Part shown: positions 48,970 to 57,133 of the stretch, one piece after another
Position numbering within the stretch: the first letter of the stretch is position 1
Layout: every line of letters begins with the position of its first letter
Origin: Massilia rhizosphaerae
GTDB lineage: Bacteria > Pseudomonadota > Gammaproteobacteria > Burkholderiales > Burkholderiaceae_D
Direction: 5' to 3'
Length of the DNA: 64,000 nucleotides
NCBI RefSeq assembly: GCF_016093545.1
Contig: NZ_JADKYX010000001.1
Coordinates: 434,001-498,000, forward strand
Translations under genes and position numbers: made by a program
Notes under the pieces: generated by a model
What the model was told of the DNA's origin: nothing
The model's database searches: none
Seen by the model: only the letters and a program-made list of their open reading frames with translations

Positions 48970-49893
48970 ATGCTGAACGAACGCGAAATCGAGAGTTGCT
49001 ATCTGGGGCAGTTCATCCCGGTCCACTACCACCACAACATGCTGATGGATCACAACCGCATGCACAGCTTCAAGTCGGCGATCTACCACGCCGTCAAGCC
49101 GGGCATGAAGGTGCTGGAACTGGGCGGCGGCACGGGCGTCCTGTCGTTCTTCGCGGCGCAGAACGCGGACAAGGTCTACTGCGTCGAGTTCAATCCGGAC
49201 ATGGTGCACGAGGCGCGCCGCTTCCTGGCCATGAACGAGAACGGCCACAAGGTGGAGGTCGTGCACGCGGACGCGTTCGAATACCTGCCGCCGGAGCCGG
49301 TCGACATCGTCATCTGCGAGATGATCCACGTGGGCATGCTGCGCGAAAAACAGGTCGACGTGATCGAATCGTTCAAGCGCCGCTACCTGGCGCGCTTCGG
49401 CGGTCCGCTGCCGATCTTCATGCCGGAAGCCGTCATCATGGCCGCCCAGCCGCTGCAGCTGGAATACGATTTCGAAGGCTTCTACGCGCCCATCGTGCAG
49501 TTCCAGCCGACCAACGTGATCTACCCGGGCACCGTCGAGCTGGCGCAGCCGGGCGTGTATTCGATCATGGACTTCAGCCAGCCGGTGGGCGACGCCATCG
49601 CGTGGGAAGGCCAGTTCCGCATGGAGCAGGGCGGGCGCCTGAACGCGCTGCGCTTCATCACCAAGAACGTCCTGTCCATTATCGAGGAGCGCGGCACCAC
49701 GATCGACTGGCTGAACCACTACATGATGCTGCCGCTGGCCACGCCGCTGGACGTGCAGGCGGGCGACGTCGTGCAGGTGAGCTTCGCGTACCGCGCGGGC
49801 GGCTCGATCCCGTCGCTGGAAGCGTCGATGCGGGCCGAGGTCGTTGCGCGCGCGGGCGAGCCGGTGCGCGCGCGCGAGACCGCGCTCGCGTAA
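48970..49893 (+). CDS. PRMT-like class I SAM methyltransferase
   Basis: A 307-residue protein with the architecture of protein arginine methyltransferases. The N-terminal HHNMLMDHNRMHSFKSAIYH helix matches the PRMT start; motif I is VLELGGGTGVLSFFAA (48-63), the ribose-binding acidic residue is Glu73, and the double-E loop is CEMIHVGMLRE with Glu117 and Glu126, nine residues apart as in PRMT1. The C-terminal half is a beta-barrel candidate with TIDWLNHYMMLPLATPLDVQAGD, aligned with the THW loop, which here reads IDW. GAGGA precedes the ATG. The methylated target is unknown and could also be a small molecule. Confidence 0.75.
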   Translation: MLNEREIESCYLGQFIPVHYHHNMLMDHNRMHSFKSAIYHAVKPGMKVLELGGGTGVLSFFAAQNADKVYCVEFNPDMVHEARRFLAMNENGHKVEVVHADAFEYLPPEPVDIVICEMIHVGMLREKQVDVIESFKRRYLARFGGPLPIFMPEAVIMAAQPLQLEYDFEGFYAPIVQFQPTNVIYPGTVELAQPGVYSIMDFSQPVGDAIAWEGQFRMEQGGRLNALRFITKNVLSIIEERGTTIDWLNHYMMLPLATPLDVQAGDVVQVSFAYRAGGSIPSLEASMRAEVVARAGEPVRARETALA

Positions 49894-50058
49894 GCAGTCC
49901 GAACGGTCGCCCCGCGGCGCGGGGCGGCGCCATCCGCTCGTCCCCGCATTTTCCCCGTCCATCCGCCCCCGTCCGCCGTCCATCGCAGAATCGTTGCGCG
50001 TTGGCGTCCATACAACTACAGTGACCACGTCGGGCCGCACCGGCCCTTGTCCTGACCG

Positions 50059-50271
50059 ATGGAGCTGGCGATGCTGGGTTTCCTCATGTGGTTGTTCCTG
50101 CTGTTCCTGTGCTGGCCGCTGGCGTTGCTGGCGCTCGTGATGTATCCGCTCGTGTGGCTCGTGCTGCTGCCGTTCCGGCTGCTGGGGATCGGCGTGGAGG
50201 CCGTGTTCGAGCTGCTGCGCGCCGTCGTCATGCTGCCGGCGCGCGTGCTCGGCGGCGGCGCCGGGCGCTGA
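50059..50271 (+). CDS. Small hydrophobic membrane protein
   Basis: A 70-residue protein, hydrophobic from about 5 to 63 with two probable TM helices (8-33 and 34-60). I do not recognise a family. The codon pattern is GC-rich at third positions as in real genes nearby, and the gene lies in the same direction as its neighbours. Start options are ATG 50059 or ATG 50071. No clear ribosome site. Confidence 0.55.
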   Translation: MELAMLGFLMWLFLLFLCWPLALLALVMYPLVWLVLLPFRLLGIGVEAVFELLRAVVMLPARVLGGGAGR

Positions 50272-50382
50272 GCATTGACGTCCGGCCAGTGTGCGCCGAT
50301 TAACAGACGGACACGAACCGTTCGCCTATCGTGCCATACTGATGGCTTTCATCCGAGGGCCATGCTTTTAAAGGATATGACT

Positions 50383-50610
50383 ATGCGCCTGGACATCTAC
50401 CGCAGAGCCGAGCACGACGGCAAGTTCTCCTACCTGGCCGTCCCCGAGACCCGCAACATCCCCGAGGAAGCCACGAATACCGACTGGGAAGTCGAAGCGC
50501 GGGCCTTCGAAGTCGACGACGGCGCCGGCGATCTGCCGGATTACGATATCCAGAACCTGACCGGCCAACTGGCCGAAAAAGGGTACGCCGTCACGTCGTC
50601 GATGCACTGA
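50383..50610 (+). CDS. DUF6139-like small protein
   Basis: A 75-residue acidic protein starting MRLDIYRRAEHDGKFSYLAVPE, ending LAEKGYAVTSSMH. From memory it fits DUF6139, a family restricted to Oxalobacteraceae and relatives. AAGGA stands 8 bases before the ATG at 50383, which is why longer starts are rejected. No function known. A long hairpin follows 34 bases after the stop. Confidence 0.7.
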   Translation: MRLDIYRRAEHDGKFSYLAVPETRNIPEEATNTDWEVEARAFEVDDGAGDLPDYDIQNLTGQLAEKGYAVTSSMH

Positions 50611-50643
50611 CCGTCGCGCCGTCGCGACAAGACGACGGACATC

Positions 50644-50697
50644 CGCGGCCGTACGCCGTCCGTCCCGACCAGCGGGGGCGGGCGGCGTACGGCCGCG
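50644..50697. repeat. Long perfect-stem hairpin between DUF6139 and lpxO genes
   Basis: The left arm at 50644-50666 and the right arm at 50675-50697 pair over 23 bases, with the outer 15 bases perfectly matched (CGCGGCCGTACGCCG) and two G-T wobbles further in. The loop is 8 bases. No T-run follows, so it is not a standard terminator. It may insulate lpxO from the gene before it or be a REP-like element. Confidence 0.7.
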
Positions 50698-50740
50698 TAT
50701 CGCATATGGTATCCTTGCGCCTCGTTTTGTCGGAGGCGTC

Positions 50741-51640
50741 ATGAAGTGGTTCGTTGTCGGTTTTCTCGTGCTGTCGGTCCTGCACATCCATTTCCGGGGC
50801 AAGGTGCGGCTGCCGTTCGGCCGCCAGCTGTTCGACCATTCGTCGTTCATGGCGCCGATCAATATCTTCATGCACCTGTTCTCCAAGGTGCCGAGCACGC
50901 CGTACATCCCCGTGCGCGAATTTCCCGAGTTGTCGGTATTGCAGGAAAACTGGCCGACGATCCGCGAGGAAGGGCTGCGCCTCATCGAACTCAAGAAGAT
51001 CAAGGCATCCGAGCAGAACAATGACGCCGGCTTCAATTCCTTCTTCAAGACGGGCTGGAAGCGCTTCTATCTGAAGTGGTACGACGCCAGCCACCCGTCG
51101 GCCGAACGCCTGTGCCCGCAGACGCACGCGCTGCTGCAAAGCATCCCGTCCGTGAAGGCCGCGATGTTCGCCGAGCTGCCGCCGGGCGCCAAGCTGAACC
51201 CGCACCGCGACCCGTTCGCCGGCTCGATGCGCTACCACCTGGGCCTGGCGACGCCGAACGACGACCGCTGCTTCATCGAAGTCGACGGCCAGCGCTACAG
51301 CTGGCGCGACGGCCAGGGCGTCATCTTCGACGAGACGTATATCCACTGGGCGGAAAACACCAGCGACAGCGACCGCCTGATCCTGTTCTGCGATGTCGAG
51401 CGCCCGATGCGCTTCCGCTGGATGCAAGCGGTCAACCGCTGGCTGGGCCGCACGATGATGACGGCGGCCGCGTCGCCGAACGAAAGCGGCGACCAGACCG
51501 GGCTCGTCAGCAAGCTGTTCCGCATCTCCTACGTGATGGGCCAGTACCGCCGCCGCTACAAGGCGTGGAACAAGACCGCGTACAAGGCGACGAAGGTCGC
51601 GCTGATCGTGGGCCTGGCCGCGCTCGTCTACTACATCTGA
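50741..51640 (+). CDS. lpxO: Aspartyl/asparaginyl beta-hydroxylase, LpxO-like lipid A hydroxylase
   Basis: A 299-residue Fe(II)/2-oxoglutarate oxygenase with one TM helix at each end (2-18 and about 282-298). The iron ligands are visible in NPHRDPF (HxD) and YIHWAENTSDSDR (distal His, then the 2-oxoglutarate Arg region). Length, anchors and the KFKTGWKRFYLKWYD-like region (FFKTGWKRFYLKWYD) match LpxO, which puts a 2-hydroxyl on a secondary acyl chain of lipid A. Hydroxylation of another substrate cannot be ruled out. A repeat element lies after its stop. Confidence 0.82.
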   Translation: MKWFVVGFLVLSVLHIHFRGKVRLPFGRQLFDHSSFMAPINIFMHLFSKVPSTPYIPVREFPELSVLQENWPTIREEGLRLIELKKIKASEQNNDAGFNSFFKTGWKRFYLKWYDASHPSAERLCPQTHALLQSIPSVKAAMFAELPPGAKLNPHRDPFAGSMRYHLGLATPNDDRCFIEVDGQRYSWRDGQGVIFDETYIHWAENTSDSDRLILFCDVERPMRFRWMQAVNRWLGRTMMTAAASPNESGDQTGLVSKLFRISYVMGQYRRRYKAWNKTAYKATKVALIVGLAALVYYI

Positions 51641-51674
51641 CCCGCCCACCCCGACAACCGAACCGCCCAGCGAA

Positions 51675-51890
51675 AAATTCGGGGTCAGAGCATATTTGCC
51701 GCAAAATTCGGGGTCAGAGCACTTTTTAAGGTAATTTCGCCCGAAGAACCTTTCGGCGCCAGCAGCTGTGAATTCTCACACGCGCTTGTTCGCAGCTTGC
51801 CGCAGTGCAGTCGAGTGGCCCATTGCTGTCCGTCTGGACATTGACCCGAAATGTGCTCTGACCCCGAATTTGTGCTCTGACCCCGAATTT
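51675..51890. repeat. BIME-like element of inverted AATTCGGGGTCAGAGCAC repeats, copy B
   Basis: Two rightward units start at 51675 and 51704 (AAATTCGGGGTCAGAGCA), and two inverted units, GTGCTCTGACCCCGAATT, lie at 51853-51870 and 51872-51889. The stretch GGACATTGACCCGAAAT before the inverted units matches its counterpart in copy A closely; the middle 125 or so bases otherwise differ. Like copy A, it occupies a gap between two converging genes. Confidence 0.8.
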
Positions 51891-51896
51891 GGGACG

Positions 51897-53873
51897 TCAG
51901 GCGCGCGGGCGCTGGCGGTGGAATACCAGGGGGCTGTACGGGATGGCGGACGGCGGCGGCGAATGCAGGATGCCTGGTTTCATCGCGCCGATCACGTGCA
52001 TCTCGCACGGCTTGCAGTCGAATTTCAGCGTGTAGCGTTCGTCGCCGGACACGAGCGTCATCGGCTCGGCGCGGACCTGGCCCTGCACGCCCTGCACACC
52101 CTTGGCTTGCTTGGGGCACAGGTTGAACGAGAAGCGCAGGCAGTGCTTGGTGATCATCAGCGACACCTCGCCCGGCTCCTCGTGCGCCTCGTACGCGGCG
52201 GCGATCAGCTGCACGCCGTGCTTGTGATAGAACGCCCGCGCCTTGTCGTTGTACACGTTGGCGAGATAGCTGAGCTGCGTTTCCGGATAGGCGGCCGGCG
52301 GCTCCGCCGGTTGCGCGCGCTCCGGACGCCGCCACGCGGCCAGCCGGGCCGCTTCCTGGGCGGCGATGGCGTCGCGGCGCAGGCCGTTGATGGCGCTGGA
52401 CGGCACGAACCACGGCTGCGACAGCGCGACGTCGATATCGCCCGCCGCGAACATCGTGTTCCCCAGCTTGCCCACGCTCGCGCGCAGGCCGGCCAGCGCC
52501 TGCTCGGCCTGCTGCGCCGGCTGCAGGGCCAGCGCCGCATGGGTCGTCGTCGTGATGCCGTCTTCGTCCGTGACGGTGAGGCGCAGGCCGCCGTCGACGT
52601 CTTCCAGCCGCAGGTCCACGCGCACCTTGCGCTCGGACGATTTCTTGGTGAGCGCCGCTTCCCACTGATGGTCGCGGTTGCGGTGGACGACGGTGCCGAC
52701 CTTCAGCCCGGCCAGCGCCGCGATCGCCTCGTTCGGGAACACGCGCCAGCGCTGGCCTTCCGCATCCTCGCCGAGCTTTTGCACGGTGTTGGCCTGGATG
52801 CCGACCGTGTCGCGCTTGTGCATGTAGTTCAGGCCATCGCCGTTGGCCATGGCCATGGCCGTGTTCGTGACGAGGTCGAAATTGTCGCCGCCGATGCGCG
52901 TCACCGTGCCCAGCTCCACGCCCACGTACTTGGGCGAATCGAAGGCGCCGATGGTCTGCTGGCGGCCCTGGGCGAAATAATCCGTGTGCCCGCGATGGAA
53001 ATTCTTGTCGACGTCGGGCGTGAACAGGATCTCCGTGCGGCCGCTCGACGCGCGCGCCAGTTCGGGGCGGCGCTCCAGGATCTCGTCCAGCAGCAGGCGG
53101 TAATGGGCCGTGATGTTCTTCACATACCCCATGTCCTTGTAGCGGCCTTCGATCTTGAAGGAGCGGATGCCGGCGTCGACGAGCGCTTCCAGGTTGCGGC
53201 TCTGGTCGTTGTCCTTCATCGACAGCAGGTGTTTTTCGTACGCGACGACGCGGCCCTCGCCGTCCGACAGCGTGTACGGCAGGCGGCACGCCTGCGAGCA
53301 GTCGCCGCGGTTGGCGCTGCGGCCCGTGTCCGCGTGCGAGATAAAGCACTGGCCGGAGAACGCGACGCACAGCGCGCCGTGGATGAAGTACTCGAGCGGG
53401 GTGTCGACCTGGGCGCGGATTGCCTTGATCTGTTCGATGGTCAGCTCGCGCGCCAGCACCAGCTGCGAAAAGCCGACCTGCGACAGGAATTTTGCCTTCT
53501 CGACCGTGCGGATGTCGCACTGCGTGCTCGCATGCAGCTGGATCGGCGGCAGGTCCATCTCGAGCATGGCCATGTCCTGCACGATCAGCGCGTCGACGCC
53601 GGCGTCGTACAGCTGGCGGATCTGCTTCTCGGCCGTTTCCAGCTCGGCGTCGTGCAGGATCGTGTTCATCGTCACGAAAATGCGGGCGCGGTAGCGGTGC
53701 GCGAATTCGACGAGGGCCGCGATGTCTTCCAGCGTATTGCTCGCGTTGTGGCGCGCGCCGAACGCGGGGCCGCCGATGTAGACCGCGTCGGCGCCGTGCA
53801 GGATGGCTTCGCGGCCGATCTCGGCGGTTTTGGCGGGAGACAGCAGTTCGAGCTGGTGGGCAAGCAGTGACAT
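51897..53873 (-). CDS. rlhA: U32-family 23S rRNA C2501 hydroxylation protein
   Basis: A 658-residue U32 peptidase-like protein. N-terminal TIM barrel with ELLSPAK, GADAVYIGGPAFGAR, and the Cys-rich site HGALCVAFSGQCFIS followed by RGDCSQACRLPY; then GIRSFKIEGRYKD and the C-terminal DUF3656-type extension to FDCKPCEMHVIG. This length fits RlhA (YdcP), which makes 5-hydroxycytidine in 23S rRNA, rather than the shorter TrhP (YegQ). Prephenate-linked iron-sulfur chemistry is assumed from the family. Confidence 0.88.
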   Translation of the reverse strand: MSLLAHQLELLSPAKTAEIGREAILHGADAVYIGGPAFGARHNASNTLEDIAALVEFAHRYRARIFVTMNTILHDAELETAEKQIRQLYDAGVDALIVQDMAMLEMDLPPIQLHASTQCDIRTVEKAKFLSQVGFSQLVLARELTIEQIKAIRAQVDTPLEYFIHGALCVAFSGQCFISHADTGRSANRGDCSQACRLPYTLSDGEGRVVAYEKHLLSMKDNDQSRNLEALVDAGIRSFKIEGRYKDMGYVKNITAHYRLLLDEILERRPELARASSGRTEILFTPDVDKNFHRGHTDYFAQGRQQTIGAFDSPKYVGVELGTVTRIGGDNFDLVTNTAMAMANGDGLNYMHKRDTVGIQANTVQKLGEDAEGQRWRVFPNEAIAALAGLKVGTVVHRNRDHQWEAALTKKSSERKVRVDLRLEDVDGGLRLTVTDEDGITTTTHAALALQPAQQAEQALAGLRASVGKLGNTMFAAGDIDVALSQPWFVPSSAINGLRRDAIAAQEAARLAAWRRPERAQPAEPPAAYPETQLSYLANVYNDKARAFYHKHGVQLIAAAYEAHEEPGEVSLMITKHCLRFSFNLCPKQAKGVQGVQGQVRAEPMTLVSGDERYTLKFDCKPCEMHVIGAMKPGILHSPPPSAIPYSPLVFHRQRPRA

Positions 53874-53939
53874 GGGCGATTCCTGGCTATCGAAGGCGGA
53901 AATTATAGCCAGATCAAGGGCTTATGTCACCGTCCAACG

Positions 53940-54596
53940 TCACCGCTCGGTCAACGCCTCCCCGTGCAATGCCGCCTCGACGGCGTCCCGCAGCGCGTCC
54001 GGCGCCACCGGCTTGGACAGGACCGGGATGTCGTCCGGCAGCCCCATGGCCCGGATCGTCGCCGGATCGAGGCCGCTGATCACGACGATGGCCATGTCGC
54101 GGTAACCCACGCTCGCGCGCAAGGTGCGGATCATGCGCAGGCCGTCCACGCCCGGCATGCTGAGGTCGCCCACGAGCAGGTGCGGCCGGGTTTCGCCGAT
54201 GCGGATCAGCGCATCGAAGCCGTTGCCGGCCCGGACGACGTCCACCGGCAAGTCCCAGCCGGCCATCGCGGATTCGTACAGCGCGAGCATTGCCGCGTCG
54301 TCGTCCACGAGCAACACCTTGTAGCGGGCGGGCGCGGAGCGGTTGGCCATCGCCTGCCGGCGCCGCTCGACGTGGCGGGTGATCGAGGCGATGGCGATGC
54401 GGCGGTGCCCGCCGGCCGTCTTCCACGCTTCGAGCGTGCCGCTCTCCACCCACAGTTGCACCGTGCGGTGCGACACGCCGAGCAGGGCCGCCGCCTGCCG
54501 GGTGGAACAATAGGCGGCGGCGTCGAAGTCCTGCGCGGGCGAGGGCTGGCTGAATGGCAATGTCATGGCTGTCGTGTCACGTTGTGTCGATTCCAT
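53940..54596 (-). CDS. Response regulator with N-terminal excisionase/MerR-type HTH
   Basis: A 218-residue fusion in the reverse of the usual order. DNA-binding domain at about 28-80 (YCSTRQAAALLGVSHRTVQLWVESGTLEAWKTAGGHRRI, an excisionase/BldC-type winged helix), then a receiver at 92-215 with Asp98-100, phospho-acceptor Asp144 in VGDLSMPGVDG, Ser174 and Lys195. All key receiver residues are present, so it should be phosphorylated. No histidine kinase gene adjoins. It is divergent from nothing close: the molybdoenzyme gene upstream is on the same strand 66 bases away and might be its operon partner. Confidence 0.88.
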   Translation of the reverse strand: MESTQRDTTAMTLPFSQPSPAQDFDAAAYCSTRQAAALLGVSHRTVQLWVESGTLEAWKTAGGHRRIAIASITRHVERRRQAMANRSAPARYKVLLVDDDAAMLALYESAMAGWDLPVDVVRAGNGFDALIRIGETRPHLLVGDLSMPGVDGLRMIRTLRASVGYRDMAIVVISGLDPATIRAMGLPDDIPVLSKPVAPDALRDAVEAALHGEALTER

Positions 54597-54662
54597 TGAT
54601 GCATTCAGGAATCTATCAAATAATCACAACGTGTGACAGCAATATTTGCGAAACGTTACCCG

Positions 54663-56981
54663 TCAATGCAACGGCCGGCCCGGCCCACCCGTGCGTTCGA
54701 TGCGGATCGCGATCGATTTCGCGGCCGGCACCTTGCTCTCTTTCGCGTAATGCCACAGCGGGATCAGCGGGTTGCATTCCGGGTAATAACCCGCGACACA
54801 ACCCTCCGGCACGCCGTATTCCATCACGTGCAAGCCCTCGACCTTGCGCTCGATGCCGTCGTCCACGGCCGTGCTGGCCGTCACGACGTCGCCGTCCGCG
54901 AGGCCCAGGCGCGCCATGTCGGCGCCGGCCATCAGCAACACCATGCGGTCGCGCGTGCCGCGGAATCGGTCTTCCAGGCTGTAGATCGTCGTGTTGAACT
55001 GGCCGTCGCTGCGCACCGTGAACAGGCGCAGGGCGTCGGCGGGAATCGGCATGTCGGGATCGGTCGACAGCGTCTCCGGCACCGTGAAATTGGCCTTGCC
55101 GGTCGGCGTGTTCCACTTGCGGTCGGCCGCGGCGAGCGGCTTGCGGAAGCCGCCCGGTGTCCACATGCGCTCGTTGAACTCGTGGAAGATCTTCGGATAC
55201 GTCGCGGCGATGGCGTCGCGCACCCTGGCGTAGTCCGCCACCCAGCCGTCCCAGTCGACTTTCGGATTCGGATCCAGCGCCGCCTTGGCGATGCCGGCCA
55301 CGATGGCCGGTTCCGACAGCAAGGTGTCCGCCGCCGGTTCCGCGCGGCCGCGCGAGCCGTGCATGCAGCCCGTCGAATCCTCCATCGACACGGCCTGTTC
55401 GCCGCTCGCCTGGCGGTCGACCTCGATGCGGCCCAGGCACGGCAGGATGTAGGCCGTCCGGCCATGCACGAGGTGGCTGCGGTTCAGCTTGGTCGATATC
55501 AGCACGGTGAGGGGCACGCGGCGCCAGGCGGCGTCCATCACGCCGTGTTCCGGCACGGCGCGCACGAGGTTGCCGCCGAGGCTGATCAAGGCTTGCACCT
55601 TGCCGTCGCGGATGGCTTCGCAGGCCTCGACCGTGTTCATGCCCTTGTCGCGGGGCGGTTCGAAGCCGTACAGCTCCTTCAGCTTGTCGAGCGGCGCCAG
55701 CTCCGGCTTTTCCGTGATGCCGACGGTGCGCTGGCCCTGCACGTTGGAGTGGCCGCGCACCGGGCAGATGCCGGCGCCGGGCTTGCCCATATTCCCCCGC
55801 AGCAGCAGCAGATTGACGAGCATCTGCACGTTCTGCACCCCGTTGCGGTGCTGGGTGAGGCCCATGCCGTACACGCCGATCACGGTCTTCGCGTGGATGT
55901 AGGTGCCGGCCGCCTGCTCGATCTGCGCGCGCTTGATGCCCGACTCGCGCTCGATCTCGTCCCAGCCGCAGTCGCGGACGGCGGCCGCGAATTCGTCGAA
56001 GCCGTGGCAGTGCTCGGCGATGAACGCGGCATCGATCGCGCGCGGGCCGCCTTCGGCCTGGGCGCGCTCGTCCGCTTCCAGCACGGCCTTGCACAGGCCC
56101 ATCAGCGCGGCCGTGTCGCCGCCGGCCTTCACCTGGTGGTACTGGGTGCTGATCACGGTCTCGTGGCCGGTCAACATCTCCGTCGGCGATTGCGGGTTGA
56201 CGAAGCTGACGAGGCCCCGTTCGCGCAGCGGATTGAACGTGACGATGGGCACGCCGCGCTTGCGCGCATCCTGCAGCTGGTGCAGCATGCGCGGGCTGTT
56301 CACGCCCACGTTCTGGCCGAAGAAGAAGATGCAGTCGGTCCGGGCGAAATCGTCCAGCACGACGGTCCCGATCGACACGCCGATCGACTTGGGCAGCGCC
56401 ACCGAGGTGCTTTCGTGGCACATGTTCGAGCTGTCGGGCAGGTTGTTGTTGCCGTACATGCGCGCCAGCAGCTGGTACATGTACGACGTTTCCAGCGAGG
56501 CGCGGCCCGAGCTGTAGAACACGACCTGTTTCGGATCCATCTTGCGCAGTTCGGCGCCGATCTCGGAGAAGGCGCGCTCCCAAGTGATTTCCACATAGCG
56601 GTCGAGGGCGCCGTCGTAGCGCATCGGAACGGTCAGCCGGCCCGCTTGTTCCAGCTCGTGATCGTGCCAGCTTTCCAGCTCGCGCAGCGTGTGGCGCTGG
56701 AAGAAGTCGGCGCCGATCGTCTTGCTCGTCACTTCCCAGGCCGTCGCCTTGGCGCCGCTTTCGCAGAACTCGGCCGGGTGCGGATGCGCCGGCTTGGCCC
56801 AGGAGCAGCTGACGCACATGAAGCCGTCGGACTTGTTCTGGTGGACCAGCAACTGGGCGCCTTCGACCGGGACGCGCTCCTTGAGCAGGATCGTGCCGAC
56901 TTCCTTCAGCGATCCCCAGCCGCCGGCCGGCATCCTGGGTTCGTTGGGTTCGTTGGGTTCCTTGCCGCCTTGCTTGCTCAT
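54663..56981 (-). CDS. FdhF/YdeP-family molybdopterin oxidoreductase
   Basis: A 772-residue bis-MGD enzyme of the YdeP group. FMCVSCSWAKP lies near residue 53, then FYSSGRASLETSYMYQLLAR, SNMCHESTSVAL, FFFGQNVGVNSPRM, the MGD-binding GNMGKPGAGICPVRGHSNVQG, and a C-terminal MopB-binding domain with LADGDVV. No Tat signal is present, so it is cytoplasmic. The N-terminus has an Asn-Glu-Pro repeat coded by a 9-bp DNA repeat (56939-56960). YdeP is linked to acid resistance in E. coli; the substrate is unsettled. fdhD, which sulfurates such cofactors, is divergent and 152 bases away. Confidence 0.9.
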   Translation of the reverse strand: MSKQGGKEPNEPNEPRMPAGGWGSLKEVGTILLKERVPVEGAQLLVHQNKSDGFMCVSCSWAKPAHPHPAEFCESGAKATAWEVTSKTIGADFFQRHTLRELESWHDHELEQAGRLTVPMRYDGALDRYVEITWERAFSEIGAELRKMDPKQVVFYSSGRASLETSYMYQLLARMYGNNNLPDSSNMCHESTSVALPKSIGVSIGTVVLDDFARTDCIFFFGQNVGVNSPRMLHQLQDARKRGVPIVTFNPLRERGLVSFVNPQSPTEMLTGHETVISTQYHQVKAGGDTAALMGLCKAVLEADERAQAEGGPRAIDAAFIAEHCHGFDEFAAAVRDCGWDEIERESGIKRAQIEQAAGTYIHAKTVIGVYGMGLTQHRNGVQNVQMLVNLLLLRGNMGKPGAGICPVRGHSNVQGQRTVGITEKPELAPLDKLKELYGFEPPRDKGMNTVEACEAIRDGKVQALISLGGNLVRAVPEHGVMDAAWRRVPLTVLISTKLNRSHLVHGRTAYILPCLGRIEVDRQASGEQAVSMEDSTGCMHGSRGRAEPAADTLLSEPAIVAGIAKAALDPNPKVDWDGWVADYARVRDAIAATYPKIFHEFNERMWTPGGFRKPLAAADRKWNTPTGKANFTVPETLSTDPDMPIPADALRLFTVRSDGQFNTTIYSLEDRFRGTRDRMVLLMAGADMARLGLADGDVVTASTAVDDGIERKVEGLHVMEYGVPEGCVAGYYPECNPLIPLWHYAKESKVPAAKSIAIRIERTGGPGRPLH

Positions 56982-57096
56982 ATCAAGACTCCGTCGTCGG
57001 GGACACATATTGCCCCAATAGCAGTGAGCTTGAGCGCAACATGAGGCCGCGTCTGTTCGACAGCGCACACGCGGTGCCGGCACCTGCCGGCCGGTC

Positions 57097-57105
57097 TGCT
57101 ATGAT
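57097..57105 (+). promoter_or_regulatory. Candidate extended -10 promoter of fdhD
   Basis: TGCTATGAT forms an extended -10 (TG, one base, then TATGAT at 57100-57105). No -35 is evident, which extended -10 promoters tolerate. It lies 28 bases before the chosen fdhD start. Confidence 0.45.
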
Positions 57106-57133
57106 CGGCCTCCCGTCCCGCAGGCCAGACCCG

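Noticed and set aside
57101-57133. fdhD start at ATG 57101
   Set aside because: That ATG is part of a TGCTATGAT extended -10 and has no ribosome site; homology to FdhD begins later.
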